A stretch of 64,000 bases of DNA from Maylandia zebra (Eukaryota; Chordata; Actinopteri; Cichliformes; Cichlidae). The stretch spans positions 24,797,286 through 24,861,285 of the forward strand of contig NC_135176.1 in assembly GCF_041146795.1 (NCBI RefSeq). The letters are read 5' to 3'. A program made the translations under genes and the position numbers. The notes beneath the pieces were generated by a model. The model did not search any database, was not told where the DNA came from, and saw only the letters and a list, made by a program, of their open reading frames with translations. Positions 52,321-64,000 of this stretch are shown piece after piece (the stretch's first letter is position 1; each line of letters opens with the position of its first letter).

Positions 52321-54503
52321 CGCAACCCCCCGCTGCCGCCGCCACCACCACCACCACCTCCCCCGCTGTCACCCCCCAATCACTGGTCTCCTTTTCATCC
52401 CATCGCATCTTCATTTGAACTTTTCTTAAAAAAAAGAAAAAAAAAAGACATCACTGAATTCCTCACCTGTGCTGCCATCATCACCTGACGTCACCTTCTT
52501 CTTCCTCCCCATCTTAATTCACGATTTTCTTCTCCGCAAAATATGTTCTCAACGCCTTTTTCTGACTTTTACTTTAACATAGGAAAGCAACAAGTGATGT
52601 AATAATAATAAACCTATTTGGTGTGTGTGTGATTTGATTTTCATCAGAGGGTGTTTGTCCTCACACCGATGACCATCAGCTTGAGGAAAGAAAAAAAAAT
52701 CTATTTTGAAGAATTCACATAAAAGAAGACGCACATCCTGTTATATGTAGACATATATATATATATGTGTGTGTATACATATAAAGATAAAGATAAATGT
52801 TTATTTGTTTATTTATTTATCACAGTTTAAATAAATTTAAAAAACCAAAAACTGTAAATCACACACAACCACACATCTTAAAGTTTTGTGTAACACATAG
52901 GTTAATTAATTAATTCATTTATTTTAATGTAATGACTTAAGTTGTTTTTCAAGCACGAAAAGATCCCAATATTTTGCTGACACAGGCGACAGCATTTTAT
53001 TTCTATAAGTTGGCATCAGGCTTTTGCGTGGTTGCGCACTGGCCGTATTTTCCTCTTCGATAATGAACCGGGTCGGCAAACAATAAGCCGTCTGACCATT
53101 GTGAACCTCTCTGTTAGCAGATGATTATTTAACGACTAATTGTTCATTTTTGCACGCAGGGTCCAGATTTGTTTTGTCCTTCAAAGTAAAACATTCGATC
53201 TGCATCCCATTAAAAATGGTCTGAGGTTTTAAATGGAGGAAATATGACCGAGTTGTGAACAAGCGTTTGCGCCCTAAAAAGGGGAAATAATTAGGCTAAT
53301 GTTTTCTGTAAAAGGAAGACGAAGCCATTCAGGCCTTTGTGTGTCCGTGAGCGGTTGCAGAGAGAGCGAGAAATAGAGTAAAAACGCCATGCCAACAAAA
53401 CAACTCTTGCAAAAGCAAATAAACGGAAGATTTAGGTCGGGTAAACTCTGCAGCGTTGCTGTATCAACGGACAAAAAGCATGAAGAGAGACGCAAAGTAA
53501 CAGCGAAGGCCACAAGAAACACAGACAGAGATTAGAGTTGTTCCACCGTAGCCGTGGAAGGACTGCATCACCGATTAGGCCACGAATGAAAATAAAACAA
53601 AGAAAATATAATAAAAAAACCTAAAAGAAATTTATTTTAAAAGAAAAATGAGTGACTGAAAAGTTATTACAAGTCCTAATTGTCTTTGCTAGATAGTTGA
53701 TCCTTGGGACAAAACACACTTTCAGGCCGGATTTCAAGCGTCCGCAGCCAAGATTGTGCAGCCCACGCACACAGCCGGCCCCACCACTGAACCACCGCAG
53801 AGTTCGTGTGGCAGGGAGTATTTCCAGCTTCACATACTCAATTTACAAGCTCCTTCTTTTGGCCTGAGACATGGGAGAAAGTGCGAAATTTGTCCCACCC
53901 TTACACTTTCCTTTTTAACTCGGCCAAGAGCTGCGCACAAAGCAAAGCCCAGCTCTGAGAGAGGGATCCCGGAGGGATTAAAGGCGAGCTGCAGGCCTCC
54001 CTTTAGGACTCGGAGAGACCTGCTTCCCAAGGTGCCTCTTGGAGACAGGGAAGGCTGTATCTGGTCATGTTAATATTTATCCTGTGCATGCAGGAGATAC
54101 TAAGGAATCCACAGACCCGAAACTGCAGAAAAGCCAGACAATTTGTACCATAATCATTTACTGCCAGGAGGTGCTTGTGCTTAGAATCAGGAGCCACTTT
54201 TTGCTGGATATTACTGTCACAACCAAGTTTATTATGGTAAAAGACAATAATAACTTACAATTAATTTACTTTTAATGTAAATTAAAAGTTTGCAGTTAAA
54301 CCAACTTTATGCCTCAGACATGTGCCTCTGCTTGGCTGGAGCAACAAAGTAAATGTGTTATGGCTCCTTTAGACTCCAATACTGACTCCAGCTACTTCGT
54401 ATGAAATTGTATCCAAAAAATAGTAATAATACTCTATAAGCATGTGTAATTGTCAACCTGTGAGACCTGGGATGCTAAATAATGAGTCTTTTACTCTCTG
54501 TCT

Positions 54504-54507
<4 letters not shown>

Positions 54508-54589
<82 letters not shown>
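54508..54589 (+). repeat. (CA)41 microsatellite
   Basis: 82 bases of uninterrupted CA, preceded by CGCG, which extends the alternating purine-pyrimidine run. Confidence 0.98.
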
Positions 54590-54591
<2 letters not shown>

Positions 54592-54943
54592 CTCACACTC
54601 TAATTAGGCAGTAGGCTGGCAGGAGAATGCTGTGATTACTCCACGAGTTACTCGAAGAGTTAAGTAGTACCCTGAAGGTGAGGCAGTGGCCTCTTCTCTC
54701 CTGTGCAAATAGGTGGAGGGATTGTTAGGGCTGTTAAGAGTGTATGTGCGAAGGGGGAGGAGGTGTGTATCTGTGGCCAGGAGCTGTCTGATGGTCACCT
54801 CTGCAGCATAAATAGTTATTCCTAAATAACACAAGGGCTAATCCAAGTTTGAGAGGTGGAAAAAAACAAGCCCAGAGTGCACAAAATGCCAGACTGCTTT
54901 TTGGAGAAGTCGGAAGGGTGAATTTGTGTGTTTGGGATACATT

Positions 54944-54945
<2 letters not shown>

Positions 54946-55037
<92 letters not shown>
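54946..55037 (+). repeat. (AC)46 microsatellite
   Basis: 92 bases of uninterrupted AC, only 356 bases after the previous CA tract. Confidence 0.98.
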
Positions 55038-55038
<1 letters not shown>

Positions 55039-56154
55039 AAGCATTGCACATTTTATATTTATTGTATTTTTTTGCTCTTGCCAAGCCCACAAAAAAACGG
55101 AAAGAAAAGAAAAGGCTCTCATTTTTGTGTTTTTCTCTTCACTGTGGCCTTTTCAGCAGTGACGCTCAACAATGGCCACATCCCTGATGATCATAGTAAA
55201 GCAGTGCTGGTTGCATTAAGGCCCATTTCCGCTGAGCGAGGCTTATAGAAGTGCTTTTGCACCACGTGCAATCCAGACTCTGTAGAATCAATCAGGAAGG
55301 TCTTGCAAGCTTGACGCCAGGCTGCTCGACGGGATGGAAAACCTTTTGTAACATCACAGCCGACCTTCTAACTCAGAGCAGAGCTGGAGAATCTGCCGGC
55401 ATGTCAACAAGCTAAACACCCAACCAGCCAGCCTGCCCAGATGCTCAGACGGACACACGACAGCCTGTTATACACACTCTCAGCAAGCAATGCCGAGGTA
55501 TTTACTGCATAAAGTTTCCACTACTGTGGATATATCCTCTTCAAAACATTTAAGTGGACAAGGATGAAGTCATTCTCTCATCACTAGGGTTATTATAAGG
55601 AATGGATGCTTCCCAGTTGCCTCCCCCCCCCCTTTGAAGAAGTCCCCCTTGAAGTGTGTTGAAAACACAGATGTCACAGTTTCCAATCGGCAGTGAAATT
55701 AGTGATGTTTTGATTACACTGGGCTTGGAGATTACTAACATAAACAGGTCTTGTGCATAGATCATCTTTTCAAGAGGAGGCATCATTCCCTTTTTCCACT
55801 CTGTCCAAACTCGGCAGCTCTCTCGGGCTTAGTGCTGATGAGAATCGGACGTCCAGCTTCCAGTTTTTCATCTGAGCATAAACTTAATGCTGACTAAGTG
55901 ATATTTCCTTTTGTTGTAATGTTTCACTGGCTAAACTAAAACCGGCTGACCTGGAGAGCCTTACTCAGCACCAGAGTGACAGAGTTTCACTTCTTTATTA
56001 GATAAAGCAATAAGATTTACTCATCTTATTTCATTCATGCTTTTTATATCTGACAGACTGACTTTAATAACAAATTAGTACTGTAAAACAAAAATCTGAA
56101 AACGATCAGCTGAATACGTATGATTGTTTTTTAGCTACAATAATAAAAGGACAT

Positions 56155-56450
56155 TTAATTTCTATTGCACCAAATCACAACAGCAGTTGCCTTAAGGTAC
56201 TTTATATTGTAAGGTAGAAATCCTATAATGATACAGAGAAAGCCCCAACAATCAGACGACCTTCTTGAGCAAGCACTTGATGACAGTGACAAGGAAAAAC
56301 TCCCTTTTAACAGGAAGAAACCTTCGATAGAATTCAATTCAATAAAACTTTATTGATCTTGAAGGTTAACCCTGAAGGAACCGGGCTCAGGGAGGAGCAG
56401 CCATCTGCCGAGGGGAGGAAGACAGGACAAAATCAAAGCTGAATTGAGTT
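56155..56450 (+). mobile_element. non-autonomous teleost repeat, copy 2
   Basis: Same family as 1440-1736. CACCAAATCACAACAGCAG, CTTTATATTGTAAGGTAGA, CCCCAACAATCAGACGACC, GAGCAAGCACTTGATGACAG, AACTCCCTTTTAACAGGAAG and GGCTCAGGGAGGAGCAGCC appear in order. An AATTCAATTCAATAAAACTTT segment interrupts it at about 56331-56370, probably a nested insertion. Confidence 0.8.
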
Positions 56451-59039
56451 ATTGTGCATGTTGATTGGATGACATAGCTGCAACAGGTTAGCTGCGTGAA
56501 CCCCATTTTCCAGTATTTGGAGTAATATCTGTAGCAGCCGACCACACTGACCTAATTTCCTTCAACTGACCTGACACCATAATTTCAGCTATGAAACTGA
56601 GTAATTCTGTGTGTTCTATGCATAAATTGTTAAATTATAAAATATATAAAAGACAGAAAGAGCTTCCAGGTCTGAAAAGCAAAGTCAAGCGGAGCCACGG
56701 AGAATTCAGGGTATACTGATTATGTACATTATTACTGACAAGTCACCACAATATAAGCGTGTATTATCCCTCTGTAAACATTCGATGTAAGGCTTCACTA
56801 ACCAATGGAAGCCATTATAGTCCATCCTTCATTTCCAGTTTATAGGTCTAAGTTGGCATTCGATTCCAGCTGCTCAAATACAAAACAAAACAAAAAACTT
56901 CACGCAGTAGCTGCACATCTCTCGGTGCTCTCTTATTACATTTTATTCATCAAGCCAGCTGAAAGTTGAGAAACGTGCAGTAGCAGCATTGACACAAGAG
57001 ATCACCAGCATCCAGCAGGAGTTCATGTCCAGAGGCAAAGAGTCTTAAACAATAAGCCATCGCCATGTTCTGGACGATAAGATGTTAAGCCTCAGATATT
57101 TGTTCCACAATGAGGCTTCCATATCTGTTTATCCCTCCAATCCACGTGCACCATAAATGATAAAAACTAATCCAGAGGAGCAGGCCTGTTTTTTATTCAG
57201 GAACACCTTGAGCTACAATGGACCAGTGGTGCTATAATATCTGTTATCCCAAATGGGATTAACATACTGATTTCACTCACTGAGGGAGTTTCTCTATGTC
57301 TGCCTGTTGCTGTGTATGCTATTTAATTTGATAATGATTTAAAACAGGTAGAGAATTTGTGCTTTTTAATATCAGCTACATGAAAAAAATCCTATTTTTC
57401 CCCCGTTTTCAGTTTTGATAGATTGTTTTATTTACTATCTCTTTCTCCAACATCTGGATTCTGGCCTCTGGAGCAGCACACAGCACTGAAAAAGCTTAGC
57501 TGTGGACGCGATCTGAGATTTATGGTGGTGGCTTATAGCACTCTGCTGTGTATGGGATAGCGTTGTCCTGCTTCGTCCCACTAAGTTCGCTGTACTCTCA
57601 CCCGCTTTCACTCCAGGCTCTGGCTCGTCGAGGAAAACTGTCCGCCCACTTTTCCCCCTCTCAGTCTGCTTCTGTCACCAGCGAGGGACAATAAAAACCT
57701 CGAGGTCATGTGGCTGCTCTGGTTACAGGGTTTTGACTGTCGGATTTGCAGGAAAGTGGCTGAACTTTGGTGCTTCACATTCAGATGATTTAACTGATTT
57801 TTGATGGGTTTTCTCACCATGGCAGTTTATTTGCTTGACAGAATAAACCTCAAGTATTTAATTTACTTATCCACTTGTGTGTAGCAGAAATAAGTTGAAC
57901 ACAGTGCCAACTTATCATCGCCTCTAAAATTGATATGATGAACTACTTTACAAAATAAACTATTAGAGAAAACCACGATTGCTCATTTAGAGCCCTGCAT
58001 TTGGGCAGTCTGATATTCATTCTCTCACTACCAACTTATGTAGGAAGCATAGCCATCACCATCTTGGTTTTTAAAACCGGCTGTGACGAGTGACAGGCTG
58101 ATCTGACTGAAAGCACTGCACACTTGGATGGTAGTGACTTGTAAAGCATACTCTACTTTATCCTCCTTTTTGACTCAAATGGAAACCACAATTTAGAAAT
58201 GAATACCATCATGTGTTCAACTAAATCGAGGGAGGGTGCAATCTTTTTATTTTTATAAATATCTGTATAATCTGGCTTCTTTTTGCAACCACAGGAGTTG
58301 CTGCCTGCTGACAAATTGGAAAGAATGCAGATTTAAGCCAATTGTGTATTGGTTTCACTTTTCAAACCCAGAATCCTCATCCATGTTTTCATTTCAGTCA
58401 GCGTTGAAACTAAAAACTCCACATTCATCTGTTATGTGCCTCATTTGAGTATACAGCGGGGCTTTTAGAGCTCTTATTCTGAAAAATGCTGCTTCTGTGA
58501 GGCTTTGCTTGGGTGAAGTTGCCAAGAAGTTGTTGAACAGTGAGTACAATGAGAAGTGCCAAAATCACAGTTTGTGGAATGGCCACTTGAGGCTGGCTCC
58601 CGTGCTAAAACATTTGCAGCACGACACATTAAACATTTTTTTAACCTGGTAGAAAAACAGATTTTTGTTTTAATAGCTACTTCATCCCTTTGAAACCACA
58701 GTAGTATGGAAGCAACAGTGTTTTTATGACCTCTCCATTTGAAATGTGTTAATCCAATTCAAGTTTGCATTATTAGGGCTGTGGCCGCTTTGATTGACAG
58801 TTGGATACCAGGACAGGTGAGTATAGCTGGTAGATGTCTGCTGAGCTTCAAGCCCTTTTACATCACTTTTTATGTAATTATTTCAGGAACAATGTGGCTG
58901 ACCATGCGGTACTCTAAGGAGCCTGTATATTAAGACTTTTTAGCAGACATCCTTCTGTTTGCCATGAATTCACACAGTCAATGCCAACTTTCTATGGCAC
59001 TTAGCATTAGCTGATAACTCCATAACAGCAGTCCACTCT

Positions 59040-59092
59040 GATGTCCATATATGGTCACCTCAGGTGCAAACCCCCCCCCCCCCTCCCTCCCC
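59040..59092 (+). repeat. C-rich tract
   Basis: A long C run with a few T from about 59070 to 59092. Confidence 0.9.
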
Positions 59093-59164
59093 CAAACAAA
59101 TCAAAAACATAAATAACTAATAAATAAAGAAAATAAAATTAGGAAAACCCCTTAAAAGGAGTTT

Positions 59165-59860
59165 GCAAACCAGTGCGTGACTTTGGCCATCTTTTATATA
59201 CAGTTTACGTGATAGCGCCTTTAACCGCTCAGTTTTTGCACAGAAAATGACAACAAATACAAGATTACAAACAGTATAGTATTTCATACCTTTGTGTACT
59301 GTCAGCTGCTCGATGTTCCAGTTATCAGTAATGCCAGGATCAGATAACAGAAGTTTTAAAACACTAAACTATTTGGAAATCGGGCCAGGTCACACATGTA
59401 AGGAGAAACTTGACAGATATTCTACTCTCACTCAAAGTGACTTTGGCAATAATAGAATAACATCCACACTGCAGGAAATTATAATCGTCATCTTGTCAGA
59501 GGACAACACGCACGACCTCACGTGATGTCATGGGGGCGTAGATGTAAACAAAGATGGAGGCTGTGGTTGTAGCAGCATTACTTTGCAGTGAGGTGGAAAA
59601 ACACAAGGTTAAACTGACAACAAAGTGGTTGGATAGACACTGTCAGCACAAGTTGTCTATTCAAGGTAAGACTTTGACTGGCAACAGTATGGTCGCTTAT
59701 ATTCCCTTTGATATTATGGGTCTCAGATTTGTCTTTGTCGCAGCTGATACTATCAGCATGCAAGCAAGCAGTTTGGGAGGTTACCAGATAATCTGGGATG
59801 ACCACTGGCACTCTCAAAATAGAAATTAGCCTACTTTAATGTAGCCTTATTGTGGTATAA
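59165..59860 (+). mobile_element. possible Harbinger-type element remnant
   Basis: GGCCATCTTTTATATACAGTTTA near 59186 resembles the end of a widespread fish DNA-transposon repeat. A 91-codon frame (59554-59829) starts MEAVVVAALLCSEVEKHK and has KWLDRHCQHKLSIQ, faintly like the N-terminus of HARBI1-like nucleases, followed by a donor-like AAG|GTAAGA. Only the first 30-40 codons look protein-like. Weak evidence. Confidence 0.3.
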
Positions 59861-62343
59861 AGGCTTCCCAGTGGGGTGGTGCACACTGTGGTCATACCCA
59901 TATCAGAGGTTAGTTATTTGTGCAACTGTGTTTTTCAAAAAAGTTTTAGTTTACTGGTTGAAATGGACTGGCATACATGTCATTTTTCTACTTTTAGTGA
60001 CCACGAGTCCAGGAGGGCAAGGTTCTAACCTCAGTGTGTGGTGAAAGTGTCAACTTCTGCACCACTGTACCACATATATGCCAGAATGTTAAAACATAAA
60101 CAAGGAAACATTCAAACTTCGTTAAATTAAATTTTACATAATTTTGTACTTATTCCTCATATTGAACATTAAAGGAAAAATTGTGTTAGTACCTTTTACT
60201 GCTTAAAAATATACACAGCCTCCTTGGAGTCCAGTGACTCATGAGAGTGCAAAGGCCAGTGTCGGAAATCTAATTAGGGGTGGATTGTTGCTAAATGTTA
60301 AATCCAAAACTCTCATAATCTGAGCCTGGCATTGTGCAACAAGGCCAATGCATTAAAAAAAAAAATCATAGCTTTTATATAGAAGCATATTTCTTAAACT
60401 TGAGTTCTATTTTAATGAAGTATTTTTATATAAAAACCTCACAAACAGTTTTTAAACCACTAACACACTGAAAGAATTTGTTTTAAAGAGAATGAACTCT
60501 GGTACTCTGCTACTTAAAAAAAAAAATACAGCTTTAGCCAGGTGTTGGGCTGATCTCTATCTCTACAGTGCATGTCAGTCAGTGCTTCTCCACTTCCTCA
60601 TTTTTTCTTTGGTTTCCCACCATTTAAGGCACATTACCGTGACTTCACTCTTTGCTGGTCCACTCAACTTCACCGCATCATGCACAATATTAGGAAAAAT
60701 TCTTTTGGCCATCTCAAAAAAATTCAGTTTAAACATAATGGAAGTGTAATTGACGGGTAATTTCTAAATAAGTTGTTTTTGGCTTTAGTCAAAGAGCCCG
60801 AAGCTTACTCAGGTTGATAATGGATTTTTCTGGAACACTGAAACAGCTAATGTTCAGTCTTGCTTTGTATTTGAGTCATACGGCAGAAAAATGTTCATAG
60901 CATGATTCGCTGTTTCATGTTGTGCATCTCTGCAAATACTCCTCCAGCTTACTGTACCTGGCCACGTGTAATAACGATACATGGAGAATGAGAACTGTTA
61001 AAAGAGACAGTTCCAGCCTCTGCACCATGCCTATATAAACCTACTGACAGCAGGCTGGAAAAACAACTTGGCTAAGAAAGAGAATAGAAAGTAGAGGAGA
61101 GTTAATGAGGAAAAAGAGAGAGAGTGTGACCCACCCAGGTTTTGACCTATAGCTCTCTTTGTATTCCACTGACACAAAGATTTATTATGCAAACATCACC
61201 GGTCCCAAAAATACATATTGAAACAATTTTTGGGCAAACATGAAACAAAGTGAGCCTCCTGTGCTGTCACGGGAGTTTGCAGCTCAGTGTGGGCCGATGA
61301 GGCGGCAAAGAGAGCAGCAAGTGCATTAGTAGTCTCGCTTCACGAGCGCTGAAAAGGTATGCAGGCCGGGGCGACGTTGTGGGCCGTCACACAAGAGCGA
61401 AGGAGAGAAACAAAAAGAGAAACAAAAAGGAGGGAGACATGATTGAGAGGCTGCCATGGACTCCCTGCCTGTTGGTGTACCTGCTTGCTCGGAGGAACCA
61501 GGCTGAGCAAAGCCGGAGAGTGTAAACAGTTATAAACACACTTCTGTGTGCATGTGCACAGACTGACACACACACATGCAAACTGAGATACTCGCACAGC
61601 TGCACGTTAACTCTTTCCCCCATAAAGATGGCATCTGATGACCTCGCCTGTGTGATGAGTTTTGCCTCTTCAATATATATCAATAAAGATGGTAGTTTCT
61701 GGGTTTTTTCCACAGGTAGCTGCACAGGCAGGGACCATGTTCACTATGCAAACCTAGTAATTTTGTTGTATAAGCAGGCCTGAAACAGCTCAGTTCGGAA
61801 AAGTGCTTCAAGGCTTACTCCTAGTTGAGCTCCAAGGGGTAAAGGTTTAAGTGCATGGACCCACAGATATATGGATAACTGCAGCTTTGAGCTCATTTAC
61901 TGACTAGGCTGTATGCTAATTTATACATCTGAATCCAAATGTTCCTGTACTCGCTCTGCCAGTAGGGCGAGGAACATTTTTCAAAGACAAGTTTGTCCAG
62001 CTACGGCAGAATAGAAAAGACAAACTGGCCAAAGCATCATATAAGTAAACACAGTTCTCACGGGATGTTCGGCATCATGTCATGACTCACTGCAAATCTT
62101 TGCATAGTTCTTTGGACAGAGAACTATGTAAACTATCATATGCTACTAGAATAGCTTTGGCCATTGTGGACCACATATGGACCTCACCCTATGAGAGAGA
62201 TGTCTCTTTACAACTACATGTCAAAACATTGCAGGGGGTTAATTAAGGTAGCCCAGGTGTCCTTATGTCCCATGATGCTCCCAGATCAGATTGGGTGTCT
62301 TATAATCTTGTGTTATTTCAGTTTCATGGTGAAGATAGGTATT

Positions 62344-62535
62344 TGATTCAGTTTTATTCATGATGTGCCAGATCACAACAAGTCACCTCAAAGCACTTTA
62401 TATTATCAAGTAAAGACCGTCAAATAATATAGAAAAAACTCCAGCAATCAGATGACTAAACACTTGGCGACAGTGGGAAGGAAGAAACCTCTGGCAGAAC
62501 TAGGCTCAGAGTTCTGCCAGACCGCGTGATGCTAA
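62344..62535 (+). mobile_element. non-autonomous teleost repeat, copy 3
   Basis: Third copy of the family at 1440 and 56155. GCCAGATCACAACAAGTCACC, GCACTTTATATTATCAAGTA, CCAGCAATCAGATGACTAA, CACTTGGCGACAGTGGGAAGG and AAACCTCTGGCAGAAC are in order. It lacks the AACTCCCTTTTAACAGG block, so it is internally deleted. Confidence 0.75.
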
Positions 62536-64000
62536 TTCTGAAATTTTTTTCACTGAGATGGTGTGAGGAGAGATCTCAGTGATTAATAGTTGGGATCAAA
62601 TGAAGTGAATGTGTAAAAAAACCTGATCACAAACCACTTTAGAGCTTTTCTGCTAATTCAGTTTCTTTGCACCTTTGTCACGCTGAGTAATGCACAGGAC
62701 ATTATCATTCTCAGGTGGCTGCAGTGACTTCCTGTGTTCTTGTTATGTCAAGTAACCAAGATTTTTCATCTTTAAAGAATTTCTTTAATGTGAAAATATT
62801 GATGATATGTTTAGGAATATTTCCCTTCTGATTAATGGACAAAATCTTTGAAGTTTAACTTTAAAGAATAGCCTTCCATTTGTTAGATATCCCGCTTTTT
62901 ATGGGTTTGGTCTGTTTTGTACTTGAAATATGATAATAGCATTACCTGCTACGGCACTGTCACATTAAAGGTGCCGACATTTACTTGGTTAAGCGGTAAA
63001 TAGTGCAAATGACTCCTCCTGCACCAGTAAAAATGAGTCTGCCAGTCATCCATATGGTGCACTGACTTACACCTCAGCCTTTAGAGAGCTGATAACAAAC
63101 CCTGAATTGACCACAGCATCGCCTTGCGGATTTAATTTCTTTCTGAGATGCCAATACATAAATATCACATCCTGCACATTAGCCAGAGGTGCTGACATGT
63201 TCTTGGCGAGGTTTGAACTTCTCTGCAGCGAGTAAACGTTGCAAACTGAACAAGAGGTTGAATCCGCCTCCTTCATATTTGCTCTGGAGCCTCAGTAATG
63301 TTTGTCCATCAACAAAAGGTCAACCACATATTTAATTTCTCTGAAAGTACCGCACTCCCCATTCATCTCTATATAGTAGGTGGTGGACCTGAGAAAGTCA
63401 TGGACTGAATGCATTCAAGCAGATATTTACATGAACACACGCAGACGCTACTCCACCTCAGGCCTCCCATGGAAAAAAAAAGAAGAAAAAAAACGAAAAG
63501 TGATGTATGTGTTTTTCAGAAAGGACACATGGGTGAAACTCAACATGCCTCCATTCTTGTCTCGTTTTCTCAGGGTGAAAGGTATTCAGGAGGGAGAGGA
63601 CAACGTCTCCCCGCTGGACAATTTACTGCCCTTCTCTGGGAATTCTACATGATCCAGGTATGGGAATGGAGAGTGGGAATAGCTGGAGCAGTGAACTCAC
63701 TCTGGCAGTTTTATCTTGATTGCCAGATAAAACAGTATCTGGTGTTTTAAAGTCCTACACGAGAGTCTTTAGCAAGAAGCACTTTAGCTCCTTCTCACGT
63801 TCTGGTTTCAGATAAAAATCACGAAAACACTGTCATTAAAAAGGCCAAGAAAGGTGCAGGGAGGCTGGAGATTCCTTAGAAGACTTCTATTTAAAGCAGC
63901 AACATATTTGCGGAGAAATAAAAACCTTTCTTAGTTCATCAATCAAAGACTCAAATGCTGAGCCTTTACTCTGTGAAAGCACTGTACGTCTGGTTGTTCT

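Larger units (their letters stand above)
52321..56154. other. pitx1 distal 5' flank with low-repeat blocks
   Basis: Apart from the CA tracts, a CCA/CCG-rich stretch near 52.33-52.37 kb and small TA/GT runs at 52.75 kb, this is complex non-coding sequence. 53.04-53.2 and 53.84-54.11 kb stand out as GC-richer and non-repetitive, with homeodomain-type ACTAATTG and GGATTA sites. No exon recognised. Confidence 0.45.
56451..64000. other. far 5' flank of pitx1, no gene recognised
   Basis: Except for the listed repeats, only AT-rich non-coding sequence was seen. In other vertebrates the next gene here is macroH2A1 (H2AFY); no histone-fold or macro-domain exon was found before the window ends. 60.24-60.35 kb (with TCTAATTAGGGG) looks like a possible regulatory block. 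Confidence 0.5.

Noticed and set aside
54734-55248. Frames rich in His-Thr or Cys-Val
   Set aside because: They are translations of the CA microsatellite.

Overview
The window is vertebrate nuclear DNA from a teleost fish, most likely a percomorph and possibly a cichlid. Three spliced genes were reconstructed exon by exon: txndc15 (+), pcbd2 (+) and pitx1 (-). This is the order and orientation known from human 5q31 (TXNDC15, PCBD2, CATSPER3, PITX1), except that no CATSPER3 coding sequence was seen. The interspersed repeats also match families common in teleosts. The lineage below teleost is inferred from general recall of these repeats, not from a search.

Layout. 1-990 is the 3' end of a non-LTR retrotransposon. 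1440-1736 is a short repeat copy. 2237-3901 (-) is an intronless RING/B-box/coiled-coil/PRY-SPRY gene of the fish TRIM16/TRIM25-like group, with a perfect interferon-response-type motif just upstream of its start. The gap up to txndc15 holds a large, decayed inverted duplication whose arms point toward the two divergent genes. txndc15 has six coding exons (5154-8374, 348 aa). pcbd2 has four (9559-25291, 135 aa), with a 12.7 kb second intron full of repeats and some unexplained, conserved-looking blocks. 25.3-41.1 kb holds no recognised gene. It contains a decayed Tc1-type transposon, a decayed LINE reverse transcriptase, microsatellites, a perfect hairpin and an isolated CpG-rich patch near 38.3-38.6 kb. 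pitx1 (-) has three coding exons (46246 to 41103, 298 aa) with a complete K50 homeodomain and OAR motif. From 46.2 kb to the end lies the pitx1 5' flank. It is CpG-rich to about 54 kb and carries three long CA/TG tracts plus scattered repeats.

The genes do not form a pathway. txndc15 encodes a secretory-pathway thioredoxin-fold membrane protein linked to cilia. pcbd2 encodes a pterin dehydratase/HNF1 cofactor paralogue. pitx1 encodes a hindlimb/pelvic, pituitary and jaw regulator. Their long shared linkage suggests that introns and gaps around pcbd2 may hold pitx1 regulatory elements, but this is inference.

No wholly new system was found. The best leads are the TG tracts upstream of pitx1 (compare the fragile Pel enhancer of stickleback), the inverted duplication between the TRIM gene and txndc15, the ISRE at the TRIM start, a repeated 11-bp bicoid-type motif in pitx1 intron 2, and the CpG patch where CATSPER3 would be expected.
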